From JBBAFB01 sp041655595 (GTDB taxonomy: Bacteria > Bacillota > DULZ01): a DNA stretch of 5,201 nucleotides. The DNA lies in assembly GCA_041655595.1 (NCBI GenBank), contig JBBAFB010000137.1, positions 1 through 5,201 of the forward strand, read 5' to 3'. This document shows, piece after piece, positions 1 through 5,201 of the stretch. The notes beneath the pieces were generated by a model. The model saw nothing but the letters and a program-made list of their open reading frames with translations, was not told the DNA's origin and did not search any database. The translations under genes were made by a program, and so were the position numbers. Position 1 is the stretch's first letter. The number at the start of each line of letters is the position of its first letter.

Positions 1-1
1 C

Positions 2-2341
2 ACGGTTCTAGATGTATCACCTGCTGCCGGGGTCGCCATACGCCTAAAAGATTTAGCCAATATTTATTTTGATTACGAAGATTCAAATTATAAAATCAAA
101 CAAAATGGAAATAATGCAGTTCTGCTGACAGGCTACTTTAAGGATAATGAAAACATTTTAATTACGGGTAAGGAAGTTGAAAAAACTATCCGGAATTATA
201 AAGCAAATTTGCCCCAGGATATTGTCTTCGATGAAGTATTGTATCAACCAAAGGATGTAAAGTATTCTATTAATAACTTCATCTTAAATCTTATTGAGGG
301 AATGCTGTTTGTAATTTTAGTTATTTTTTGGGGCATGGGTGTCAGAAATGCCATTGTTGTTTCCACGGTAATTCCTTTGACAATCTTGATTACTTTTGCT
401 GCTATGTATGTGCTGGGCATCAAAATTCACCAAATTTCCATCGCTGCTTTAATAATTGCCCTTGGCATGCTAGTTGACAACGCAATTGTCATCAGCGATG
501 CTATTCAAGTGAGAATTGATAATGAGCAAGAAAAGGTTGCGGCCTGTGTGGAGGGTGTGCGAGAAGTGGCCCTGCCTGTTCTGTCCTCCACCCTCACTAC
601 TGTGGGGGCCTTTATTCCCTTGCTTTTATTGCCCGGGGTGGCGGGAGAATACGTAAGCAGTCTGCCTCAGATAGTGATTTTATCCTTAACCTTCTCTTAC
701 CTGGTTGCCCTATTTATTACTCCCTCACTGGCCTATGTTTTTTTTAAAAAAAGCCCTGCCAAAGAGCGTTTGACTTCCCTGCGCTCCTTTTTTGCTAACT
801 CATTAACTAAGGCCATGGATGCTAAAAGGCTTACCATCATTTTGCCATCCATTTTTTTATTGATTAGCATTTTGTTGGCTACTAAAATGGGGCTACAGTT
901 TTTTCCTAAAGCCGACAACAATATCCTCTATATTGATATAAAGACTGAGCAAAATAACGATTTGGATAAAACTGAAAACCTCTCCAGTGAAATTGCCCTT
1001 TTATTGCAAAAGGAACCGGAAATACTTAGCTATACCGAAGCAATCGGAAATAGTTTGCCTAAATTTTTCGCTACCCTACCTCTCTACACCCCTTCCCCCG
1101 ATTTCGGGCAAATTATGTGCAGAGTAAATTTAAAAGAAGGGAAACGCTTTAAAACTAACACCCAGCTGCTGGATTATTTACAAGGGATAATAGATGCTGA
1201 AATATCCGGCGGAACTGCTACGGTTAAGCAACTGGAACAAGGTGAACCCATCGGCAACCCAATTCGTATTAGGTTGACCGGGGAGGATATGGATTATTTG
1301 GAGCTTGCAGCCATTCAAGTAGAAAATCAGCTAGCCGAAATTAACGGCGCTATTAATGTAGGCAATGATTTTAGTAAAAAAGCTTACGAATACCTGGTAA
1401 AAATAGATGTGGATAAAGCCATCCATTATGGAATCACTAAGTACGATGTGCAAAGGGATGTTAATACCGCCCTCAGCGGAAACCGGGCCTCCGTATTCAG
1501 AAAAGCCAACAATGAGTATGATATCATTGTCAAAGGCAATATTTATAGTAAAGAGGACCTCGAAAACCTGGGTATTAGCTCCGGCTTTGCAGGTCATAAG
1601 GTTATTTTAAAAGAAATTGCGGAGGTAGGGCTCAAAAGCAGCATACCCATCATCAAAAGACACGAAAGGGAAAGGGAAATAACTGTTTTCAGTGATGTCA
1701 AATCGGGCTACAGCCCTGCCAAGATAGAACAAGAGCTTTGCAGCAAGTTGGAGAATCTTGATCTGGAGGGAATCACCGTAAGTCTTGATGGGGAAAAAGC
1801 AAAAATCATCCAGTACTTTGGGGATATAGGAATCTTGGCTATCTTTGCAGGTTTTGTGATTTTTTTAGTCCTGCTGTTTGAATTTAAGGATTTTGCCAAG
1901 CCCTTTGTAATTTTAATAGCCATACCCCTATCCTTCATTGGTGCTATTTGGGCTCTTTTTGTGACCAGGATGCCTCTTTCCTTTACCAGTGTTTTAGGAA
2001 TGGTGAGCTTAATGGGTATAGTGGTTAATAATGCAATTGTGCTGTTGGATTACATTAATACCGAAAGGAGCAAGGGTGTACCCTTGGAGATTGCTTGTAA
2101 GACGGCGGCAGAAAAAAGGTTTAGACCTATTATTCTTACCACGGTTACTACCATTGTGGCCCTAACACCTTTAATCCTCGGGGGAGACAGTTTATTCGCT
2201 CCCATGGCCATTTCACTGTTTGGGGGGCTGTTGGTATCCACCATATTGACACTCATTGTAGTACCGGTAGTCTACGCGGCGGTTGAAACCCGGGCTCAAA
2301 GGAATTATGAGATTATCAAAAAGATGGTAAAAAACCAATAA
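2..2341 (+). CDS. RND-family (HAE1/AcrB-like) efflux permease, 5'-truncated by the window edge
   Basis: Inner-membrane, proton-driven exporter of amphiphilic compounds, normally working with a membrane-fusion (adaptor) protein. The frame is open from base 2, so the TTG at 209 is internal; 779 residues are visible against about 1,030 in the family, so TM1 and most of the first extracytoplasmic loop are missing. Visible residues 1-90 are the end of that loop (NG..AV.L pattern). They are followed by TM2 (about 91-111), TM3 (123-139), TM4 (145-167, GMLVDNAIV), TM5 (191-210), TM6 (220-248) and TM7 (277-297). A large second loop (298-603) contains GEPIGNPIRIRLTGED, and then come TM8 (605-628), TM9 (635-654), TM10 (663-685, GIVVNNAIVLLDYI), TM11 (709-726) and TM12 (735-760). 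Compared with E. coli AcrB, Asp407 is kept (Asp159), Asp408 is Asn160, Lys940 is Asn676, and Arg971 and Thr978 are kept (Arg706, Thr713). No frameshift is seen. The family call is secure; the substrate is unknown. The adaptor gene is inferred to lie upstream. Confidence 0.93.
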   Translation, partial: TVLDVSPAAGVAIRLKDLANIYFDYEDSNYKIKQNGNNAVLLTGYFKDNENILITGKEVEKTIRNYKANLPQDIVFDEVLYQPKDVKYSINNFILNLIEGMLFVILVIFWGMGVRNAIVVSTVIPLTILITFAAMYVLGIKIHQISIAALIIALGMLVDNAIVISDAIQVRIDNEQEKVAACVEGVREVALPVLSSTLTTVGAFIPLLLLPGVAGEYVSSLPQIVILSLTFSYLVALFITPSLAYVFFKKSPAKERLTSLRSFFANSLTKAMDAKRLTIILPSIFLLISILLATKMGLQFFPKADNNILYIDIKTEQNNDLDKTENLSSEIALLLQKEPEILSYTEAIGNSLPKFFATLPLYTPSPDFGQIMCRVNLKEGKRFKTNTQLLDYLQGIIDAEISGGTATVKQLEQGEPIGNPIRIRLTGEDMDYLELAAIQVENQLAEINGAINVGNDFSKKAYEYLVKIDVDKAIHYGITKYDVQRDVNTALSGNRASVFRKANNEYDIIVKGNIYSKEDLENLGISSGFAGHKVILKEIAEVGLKSSIPIIKRHEREREITVFSDVKSGYSPAKIEQELCSKLENLDLEGITVSLDGEKAKIIQYFGDIGILAIFAGFVIFLVLLFEFKDFAKPFVILIAIPLSFIGAIWALFVTRMPLSFTSVLGMVSLMGIVVNNAIVLLDYINTERSKGVPLEIACKTAAEKRFRPIILTTVTTIVALTPLILGGDSLFAPMAISLFGGLLVSTILTLIVVPVVYAAVETRAQRNYEIIKKMVKNQ

Positions 2342-2381
2342 GAAACAGTAACAGAAGCCTCTTTTTATAAAACTGTCAGTG

Positions 2382-2410
2382 TAGTAAACTTCAGACCTTA
2401 ATGTTATAAT
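2382..2410 (+). promoter_or_regulatory. Probable sigma-A promoter with extended -10
   Basis: A perfect TATAAT lies at 2405-2410 and is preceded by TGT at 2402-2404, giving the TGnTATAAT extended -10 form. At a 17-bp spacing the -35 position (2382-2387, TAGTAA) matches TTGACA at only three of six bases. A weak -35 is usual when the -10 is extended. Transcription would start near 2417, about 85 nt before the ATG at 2502. This is the best promoter-like sequence in the gap, but AT-rich DNA produces such matches by chance and no start site has been mapped. Confidence 0.55.
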
Positions 2411-2426
2411 GATTAATGGCTTAAGG
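2396..2426. repeat. Inverted repeat CCTTAA-N19-TTAAGG spanning the -10 box and start site
   Basis: Arms CCTTAA (2396-2401) and TTAAGG (2421-2426) are perfect complements, and the promoter -10 box and predicted start site lie between them. TTAATG also occurs twice in direct orientation inside the same stretch (2398-2403 and 2413-2418). The position would suit a repressor operator, but six-base AT-rich arms are short and no matching regulator is visible. Confidence 0.3.
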
Positions 2427-2441
2427 GGTAAATTTTACTTT

Positions 2442-2481
2442 TAATAAAGATACAGAACTGATAAGATCTTAGGCTTTATTA
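2442..2481 (+). promoter_or_regulatory. Possible leader hairpin just upstream of the ribosome binding site
   Basis: TAATAAAG (2442-2449) and CTTTATTA (2474-2481) are a perfect 8-bp inverted repeat. The 24-base interior contains the 10-base palindrome TAAGATCTTA (2462-2471). The structure would end 6 bases before the AAGGAGG at 2488, so it could influence translation initiation. The stem is mostly A-U and therefore weak. It matches no riboswitch class I recognise. Confidence 0.3.
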
Positions 2482-2487
2482 GTTTCC

Positions 2488-2494
2488 AAGGAGG
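2488..2494 (+). promoter_or_regulatory. Ribosome binding site of the F420-ligase-like gene
   Basis: AAGGAGG is a near-perfect match to the anti-Shine-Dalgarno sequence, 7 bases before the ATG at 2502. It fixes that ATG as the start and is typical of Firmicutes. Confidence 0.9.
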
Positions 2495-2501
2495 AATTAG
2501 A

Positions 2502-3677
2502 ATGGGCAGAACGGTAGGCACAACTGTCAGAGGGATTAGGGCCCCCATTGTGAAGGAAGGTGACGACTTAGTTCGTATAGTTACGGAATCGGTTTTAAAA
2601 GCAATGGAAATCGAAGGCTTTTCCCTTCATCACCAAGATGTTATTGGTGTCACGGAATCCCTTTTAGCCAGGGCACAGGGCAACTATGCTAGCACCGATA
2701 ATATTGCAACTGCCATCAAGGAAAAATATTCAGATGAAATAGCCGTAGTCTTTCCCATCCTGAGTAGAAACCGTTTTTCTCTTATCCTGAAAGGAATTGC
2801 TAAAGCTTGCAAAAAAATTTATTTGCTCTTAAATTACCCCTCAGATGAAGTCGGCAACTGCATAATGGATTTGGACATGATGGAAAAATTGGAACTCAAC
2901 CCTTACCTGGATGTTTTAAGCGAGGACAAGTACCGTGCACTCTTTGGGGATAAGGTACTTCACCCTTTTACCGGCGTTGATTATATTCAAATGTATAAAG
3001 AGCTGGCGGGAAATGCGGAGATGGAAATTTTTCTTGCTAATGACCCAAAGGTAGCTTTAAAGTTTACTAAAAATGTGCTGGTGGCCAATGTACACGAACG
3101 CCAAAGGACAAAAAGAATCTTAAAAGAGGCAGGGGCGGAAATAGTCTACGGGTTAGATGAGCTACTGACCCAATCTATCAACGGTAGCGGCTACAACCCA
3201 GAGTTCGGTCTTTTAGGATCTAATTCTGCCACGGAAAGCTCAATCAAACTTTTCCCCAGAAACTCTCTGGAGGCTGTCCTGGCCATACAGGCCGCTTTTA
3301 AAGAACAGACAGGCAAAAATGTTGAGGTAATGATCTATGGAGACGGGGCTTTCAAAGACCCCATGGGGAAGATTTGGGAACTGGCGGATCCTGTAGTATC
3401 TCCCGGTTTTACGCCGGGACTTGAAGGAACCCCCAGTGAAGTTAAATTAAAATACATTGCAGATAATGATTTGAAGGATTTAGATTCCTCGGAAATGAAA
3501 AAGGAAATTCAAAAACTTATTAAAGAGAAAGAAAAATCGGGACAATCCATGGGTACAACCCCCAGAAAAATTACGGATCTTTTGGGCAGCCTTTGTGACC
3601 TAACCAGCGGTAGCGGAGACAAGGGGACTCCCATTGTCCTTGTTCAAGGCTATTTTGATAATTTCGCTACGGAATAG
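2502..3677 (+). CDS. Long-form coenzyme F420-0:L-glutamate ligase-like protein (CofE/FbiB-type domain, PF01996)
   Basis: True CofE adds L-glutamate to F420-0 by a GTP-dependent ligation in the cytoplasm. This 391-residue protein resembles that fold but is much longer than archaeal CofE (about 250 aa). The N-terminal part (residues 1-62) has the start-of-domain pattern, ending in DVIGVTESLLARAQGN (46-61), which parallels the CofE segment with K.vSkaEG. Further conserved-looking blocks are GVDYIQMYKELAG (158-170), EFGLLGSN (234-241), GDGAFKDPMGKIWELADPVVSP (280-301), TTPRKITDLLGSLCDLTSG (352-370) and GTPIVLVQGYFDNFATE (375-391). A charged Lys/Glu-rich stretch (about 324-347) separates the last blocks. 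There is no signal peptide or membrane segment. From memory, proteins of this length and motif set are widespread in clostridia that lack known F420 synthesis, so the specific activity is unproven. It has its own promoter and a strong ribosome binding site, and the next gene follows after 66 bp. Confidence 0.82.
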   Translation: MGRTVGTTVRGIRAPIVKEGDDLVRIVTESVLKAMEIEGFSLHHQDVIGVTESLLARAQGNYASTDNIATAIKEKYSDEIAVVFPILSRNRFSLILKGIAKACKKIYLLLNYPSDEVGNCIMDLDMMEKLELNPYLDVLSEDKYRALFGDKVLHPFTGVDYIQMYKELAGNAEMEIFLANDPKVALKFTKNVLVANVHERQRTKRILKEAGAEIVYGLDELLTQSINGSGYNPEFGLLGSNSATESSIKLFPRNSLEAVLAIQAAFKEQTGKNVEVMIYGDGAFKDPMGKIWELADPVVSPGFTPGLEGTPSEVKLKYIADNDLKDLDSSEMKKEIQKLIKEKEKSGQSMGTTPRKITDLLGSLCDLTSGSGDKGTPIVLVQGYFDNFATE

Positions 3678-3727
3678 CGACTCGACAATTGGCCAGCCGT
3701 GACAAAACAAGCAAGATGGAAAAATTT

Positions 3728-3734
3728 AAAGGGG
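3728..3734 (+). promoter_or_regulatory. Ribosome binding site that decides the phosphorylase start
   Basis: AAAGGGG lies 9 bases before the ATG at 3744. The upstream in-frame GTG at 3699 has no purine-rich site before it and would add 15 residues ahead of the conserved MKAAIIGGTG start, so 3744 is preferred. Confidence 0.8.
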
Positions 3735-3743
3735 AATTTAATT

Positions 3744-4514
3744 ATGAAAGCAGCTATCATCGGTGGGACGGGCATTTATAAGATTGGCGCAGGTTTTTTG
3801 CCCGCAAAAATCATAACTCCCTATGGGGAGGTAGTTGTCAACTCTTTAACACTTGCGGAAAATCAAAAGGAACTTGCTTTTCTAGCCCGCCACGGTGCCA
3901 ACCACAAATTGCCCCCCCATAAAATCAATTATCGGGCCAATATTTGGGCTTTGAAAGAGCTGGGTGTCACCCATGTCTTTGCCATCAATGCGGTGGGCTC
4001 ATTGAATCCCCGACAAAAACCGGGTGAACTGACCCTTTTTACTGATTTTATTGATGCCACCAAAAACAGACCCGCTACTTTTTTTGACGGACAGACCGGC
4101 GTTATCCATACCAGCATGACAGACCCCTACTGCTTCGAATTAAGACGTCTAATTGCGGAACAGGGCAAAGCAAAGGGCCTGCAATTCCACACAGGTATTT
4201 ACATCGGCACAGAGGGACCTCGTTTCGAAACTGCTGCCGAAATTTCCGCCTACCGTCAATGGGGTGCGGATTTAGTGGGAATGACAGGCATTCCCGAAGT
4301 AATTCTGGCCAAGGAATTAGGGCTTTGCTACGCCGGAATCGGCATAATCACCAATTGGGCTACCGGAATCGCTCACGACCATCAAAAAAAGGAAATCCTT
4401 GGCGCTGTGGAGGAAAACAAAAAGATACTGACTGAATTCCTGATCGAATTAATCCAAAATAGCGAACTAAACCAAAACAATTGTCATTGCCAAAATGCCA
4501 CGATGAACATGTAA
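3744..4514 (+). CDS. mtnP: MTAP/PNP-family nucleoside phosphorylase, probably S-methyl-5'-thioinosine or other 6-oxopurine specific
   Basis: Cytoplasmic enzyme that splits a purine (methylthio)nucleoside with phosphate to free base and (methylthio)ribose-1-phosphate, salvaging by-products of S-adenosylmethionine metabolism. The 256 residues cover the full family length. Visible motifs are GGTG (7-10) and RHG (49-51) for phosphate, NYRANIWALKELG (62-74), NAVGSL (82-87), GTEGPRFETAAEI (155-167), and GMTGIPEV (179-186) with Met180 at the ribose site. In human MTAP the purine pocket reads TDYD, with Asp220 and Asp222 contacting adenine. Here the aligned residues are TNWA, with Asn204 and Ala206. 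Asn at this place is the 6-oxopurine signature of PNPs, and NWA resembles my recollection of bacterial methylthioinosine phosphorylase. The symbol is the family label only; the adenine-specific reaction is less likely. The tail (238-256) is Asn/Cys-rich and not conserved in my memory of the family. It is probably cotranscribed with the upstream ligase-like gene (66-bp gap, no terminator) and converges on glmS. Confidence 0.87.
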   Translation: MKAAIIGGTGIYKIGAGFLPAKIITPYGEVVVNSLTLAENQKELAFLARHGANHKLPPHKINYRANIWALKELGVTHVFAINAVGSLNPRQKPGELTLFTDFIDATKNRPATFFDGQTGVIHTSMTDPYCFELRRLIAEQGKAKGLQFHTGIYIGTEGPRFETAAEISAYRQWGADLVGMTGIPEVILAKELGLCYAGIGIITNWATGIAHDHQKKEILGAVEENKKILTEFLIELIQNSELNQNNCHCQNATMNM

Positions 4515-4519
4515 AACAG

Positions 4520-5201
4520 TTAAACTGCTCCGTTTAGATCCTTAACACTTTTAACAAGGTTTCTGGGTGTATCAACATCATTACCCTTAGCTAAGGCAGT
4601 CTTATAAGCCAATAATTGAAGCGGGGCAGCACCCAGTAACGGCGTGAACTCCGGCAGAATAGACGGCAGATTTAATTTCGCGTAACATAAACCATTTAAA
4701 ACCTCGCCGGAATCCATGGTTATCCCCATAACCATGGCACCACGGGAACGCAACTCTAAAATAACATCTGCTGTTTCTCTGACAAAATTAGGCTGGGTAG
4801 CTAAAACGATAACAGGACTATCCACCTCTATCAAAGCAACGGGCCCATGCCTGAACTCCCCGGCAGGATAAGCTTCGGCATGGATATAGGAGGTTTCCTT
4901 TAGTTTGAGTGAGCCCTCCATGGCCAAAGCAGCATCCAAGCCCCTTCCCAAAAAGAAAACATTCTTACTTTCTTTTAAAACAGCTATTATAGAGGCCAAC
5001 CTTTCCTCTTCCTTCAGCACTTGTTTAAGCAAATCAGGCATTTTGCTTAAATTTGACAAATATCTAAAGGCTCCGGCTATCCCCAAGTTTCCCCTATCAA
5101 TAGCAATTTGAATACCCAACAGATAAAGAACTGCCAACTGGGCTAAATAAGCCTTGGTAGATGCGATGGAGACTTCTTTTCCTGCCCTGGTATAAAGCAC
5201 A
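4520..5201 (-). CDS. glmS: Glutamine-fructose-6-phosphate aminotransferase (GlmS), C-terminal isomerase part, cut by the window edge
   Basis: GlmS converts fructose-6-phosphate and glutamine to glucosamine-6-phosphate, the entry step to UDP-GlcNAc and peptidoglycan. About 227 of roughly 610 residues are visible. The frame stays open to the right edge, so the GTG at 5200-5198 is an internal Val codon and the glutaminase domain lies outside. Counting that Val as 1, the end of the first SIS domain is seen (TRAGKEVSIASTKAYLAQ, 4-21), then the second SIS domain from about 78 with FLGRGLDAALAMEGSLKLKE (83-102), SYIHAEAYPAGEFRHGP (104-120) and PLQLLAYKTALAKGNDVDTPRN (193-214). Glu102, His118 and Lys217 match the E. 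coli catalytic Glu488, His504 and Lys603 with identical spacings of 16 and 99. The C-terminus is odd: KSVKDLNGAV replaces the usual KSVTVE and is four residues longer. This may be the housekeeping enzyme or a paralog; the missing N-terminal part would help decide. Confidence 0.95.
   Translation of the reverse strand, partial: VLYTRAGKEVSIASTKAYLAQLAVLYLLGIQIAIDRGNLGIAGAFRYLSNLSKMPDLLKQVLKEEERLASIIAVLKESKNVFFLGRGLDAALAMEGSLKLKETSYIHAEAYPAGEFRHGPVALIEVDSPVIVLATQPNFVRETADVILELRSRGAMVMGITMDSGEVLNGLCYAKLNLPSILPEFTPLLGAAPLQLLAYKTALAKGNDVDTPRNLVKSVKDLNGAV

Larger units (their letters stand above)
2342..2501 (+). other. Intergenic region with the promoter and leader of the ligase-like/phosphorylase operon
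   Basis: This 160-bp gap is the only sizeable non-coding stretch in the window. It contains no open frame worth calling and no convincing intrinsic terminator for the permease gene: the best pair, ACAGT 2345-2349 with ACTGT 2372-2376, is only 5 bp with a long loop and no T-run behind it. It does contain an extended -10 box, an inverted repeat around that box, a second inverted repeat in the leader, and the ribosome binding site of the next gene. The likely transcript leader is about 85 nt. Confidence 0.6.

Noticed and set aside
209..211. TTG as a possible start of the permease gene
   Set aside because: No ribosome binding site precedes it, the frame is open back to base 2, and the upstream residues read as the expected end of the first extracytoplasmic loop of an RND permease.
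733..921. Minus-strand open frame of 62 codons inside the permease gene
   Set aside because: Lies wholly within a clear coding gene, has no recognisable motif, and its protein is a low-complexity reflection of the sense codons.
1331..1610. Two overlapping open frames (minus 1331-1597, plus 1407-1610) inside the permease gene
   Set aside because: Both are out of frame with strongly conserved RND loop sequence, have no ribosome binding sites of note and no family resemblance.
3690..3695. TGGCCA palindrome between the ligase-like and phosphorylase genes
   Set aside because: A six-base palindrome is expected by chance, and it has no extended arms or T-run to act as terminator or operator.
3699..3743. 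GTG at 3699 as an upstream start of the phosphorylase
   Set aside because: There is no purine-rich site before it, and the added 15 residues precede the conserved MKAAIIGGTG start. The ATG at 3744 has AAAGGGG at the right distance.
4517..4536. Possible bidirectional intrinsic terminator at the convergent junction
   Set aside because: Stems are only 5 bp and AT-rich, one has a single-base loop that cannot form, and no good T-run follows on either strand.
4905..5111. Plus-strand 68-codon open frame opposite glmS
   Set aside because: It is antisense to the conserved second SIS domain region, and its sequence is explained by the glmS codons.
1..5201. CRISPR, transposon ends, tRNA or attachment sites
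   Set aside because: No repeated spacer-repeat pattern, terminal inverted repeats, tRNA-like cloverleaf or integrase was seen on reading both strands. Gaps between genes are 160, 66 and 5 bp, leaving little room.

Overview
The window looks like chromosome from a low-GC, anaerobic, Clostridia-type Firmicute. Several features point this way: AT-rich DNA, strong purine-rich ribosome binding sites (AAGGAGG, AAAGGGG), an AT-rich TATAAT promoter, and a long (391 aa) F420-ligase-like protein of a kind I associate with clostridial genomes. A Peptococcaceae/Desulfotomaculum-like host is a guess; nothing here fixes the genus. No tRNA, rRNA, CRISPR array, insertion sequence or phage gene was seen.

Layout. 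Positions 2-2341 (+) hold the C-terminal three quarters of an RND-superfamily efflux permease of the HAE1/AcrB type, whose start lies left of the window. A 160-bp intergenic region (2342-2501) carries an extended -10 promoter, two short inverted repeats and a strong ribosome binding site. It drives a probable two-gene operon. The first gene (2502-3677) is a long-form coenzyme F420-0:L-glutamate ligase-like protein. The second (3744-4514) is a methylthioadenosine/methylthioinosine phosphorylase-family enzyme. On the opposite strand, 4520-5201 is the C-terminal part of glmS (glucosamine-6-phosphate synthase), which converges on the phosphorylase gene with only 5 bp between the stop codons.

How the genes relate. 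The permease would export amphiphilic compounds with an adaptor protein probably encoded to the left. The phosphorylase would recycle the purine and the methylthioribose or ribose moiety of nucleosides left over from S-adenosylmethionine use. Its purine-pocket residues (Asn and Ala where the adenine-specific enzyme has two Asp) suggest a 6-oxopurine substrate such as methylthioinosine or inosine/guanosine. GlmS makes glucosamine-6-phosphate for peptidoglycan and is probably unrelated to the operon. The F420-ligase-like protein is the least understood gene: no other F420 gene is visible and its true substrate is unknown. Most of the window is ordinary core or accessory metabolism. The points most worth a second look are the ligase-like protein and its pairing with the phosphorylase, the phosphorylase specificity residues, the altered proton-relay residues of the permease, and the unusual GlmS C-terminus.
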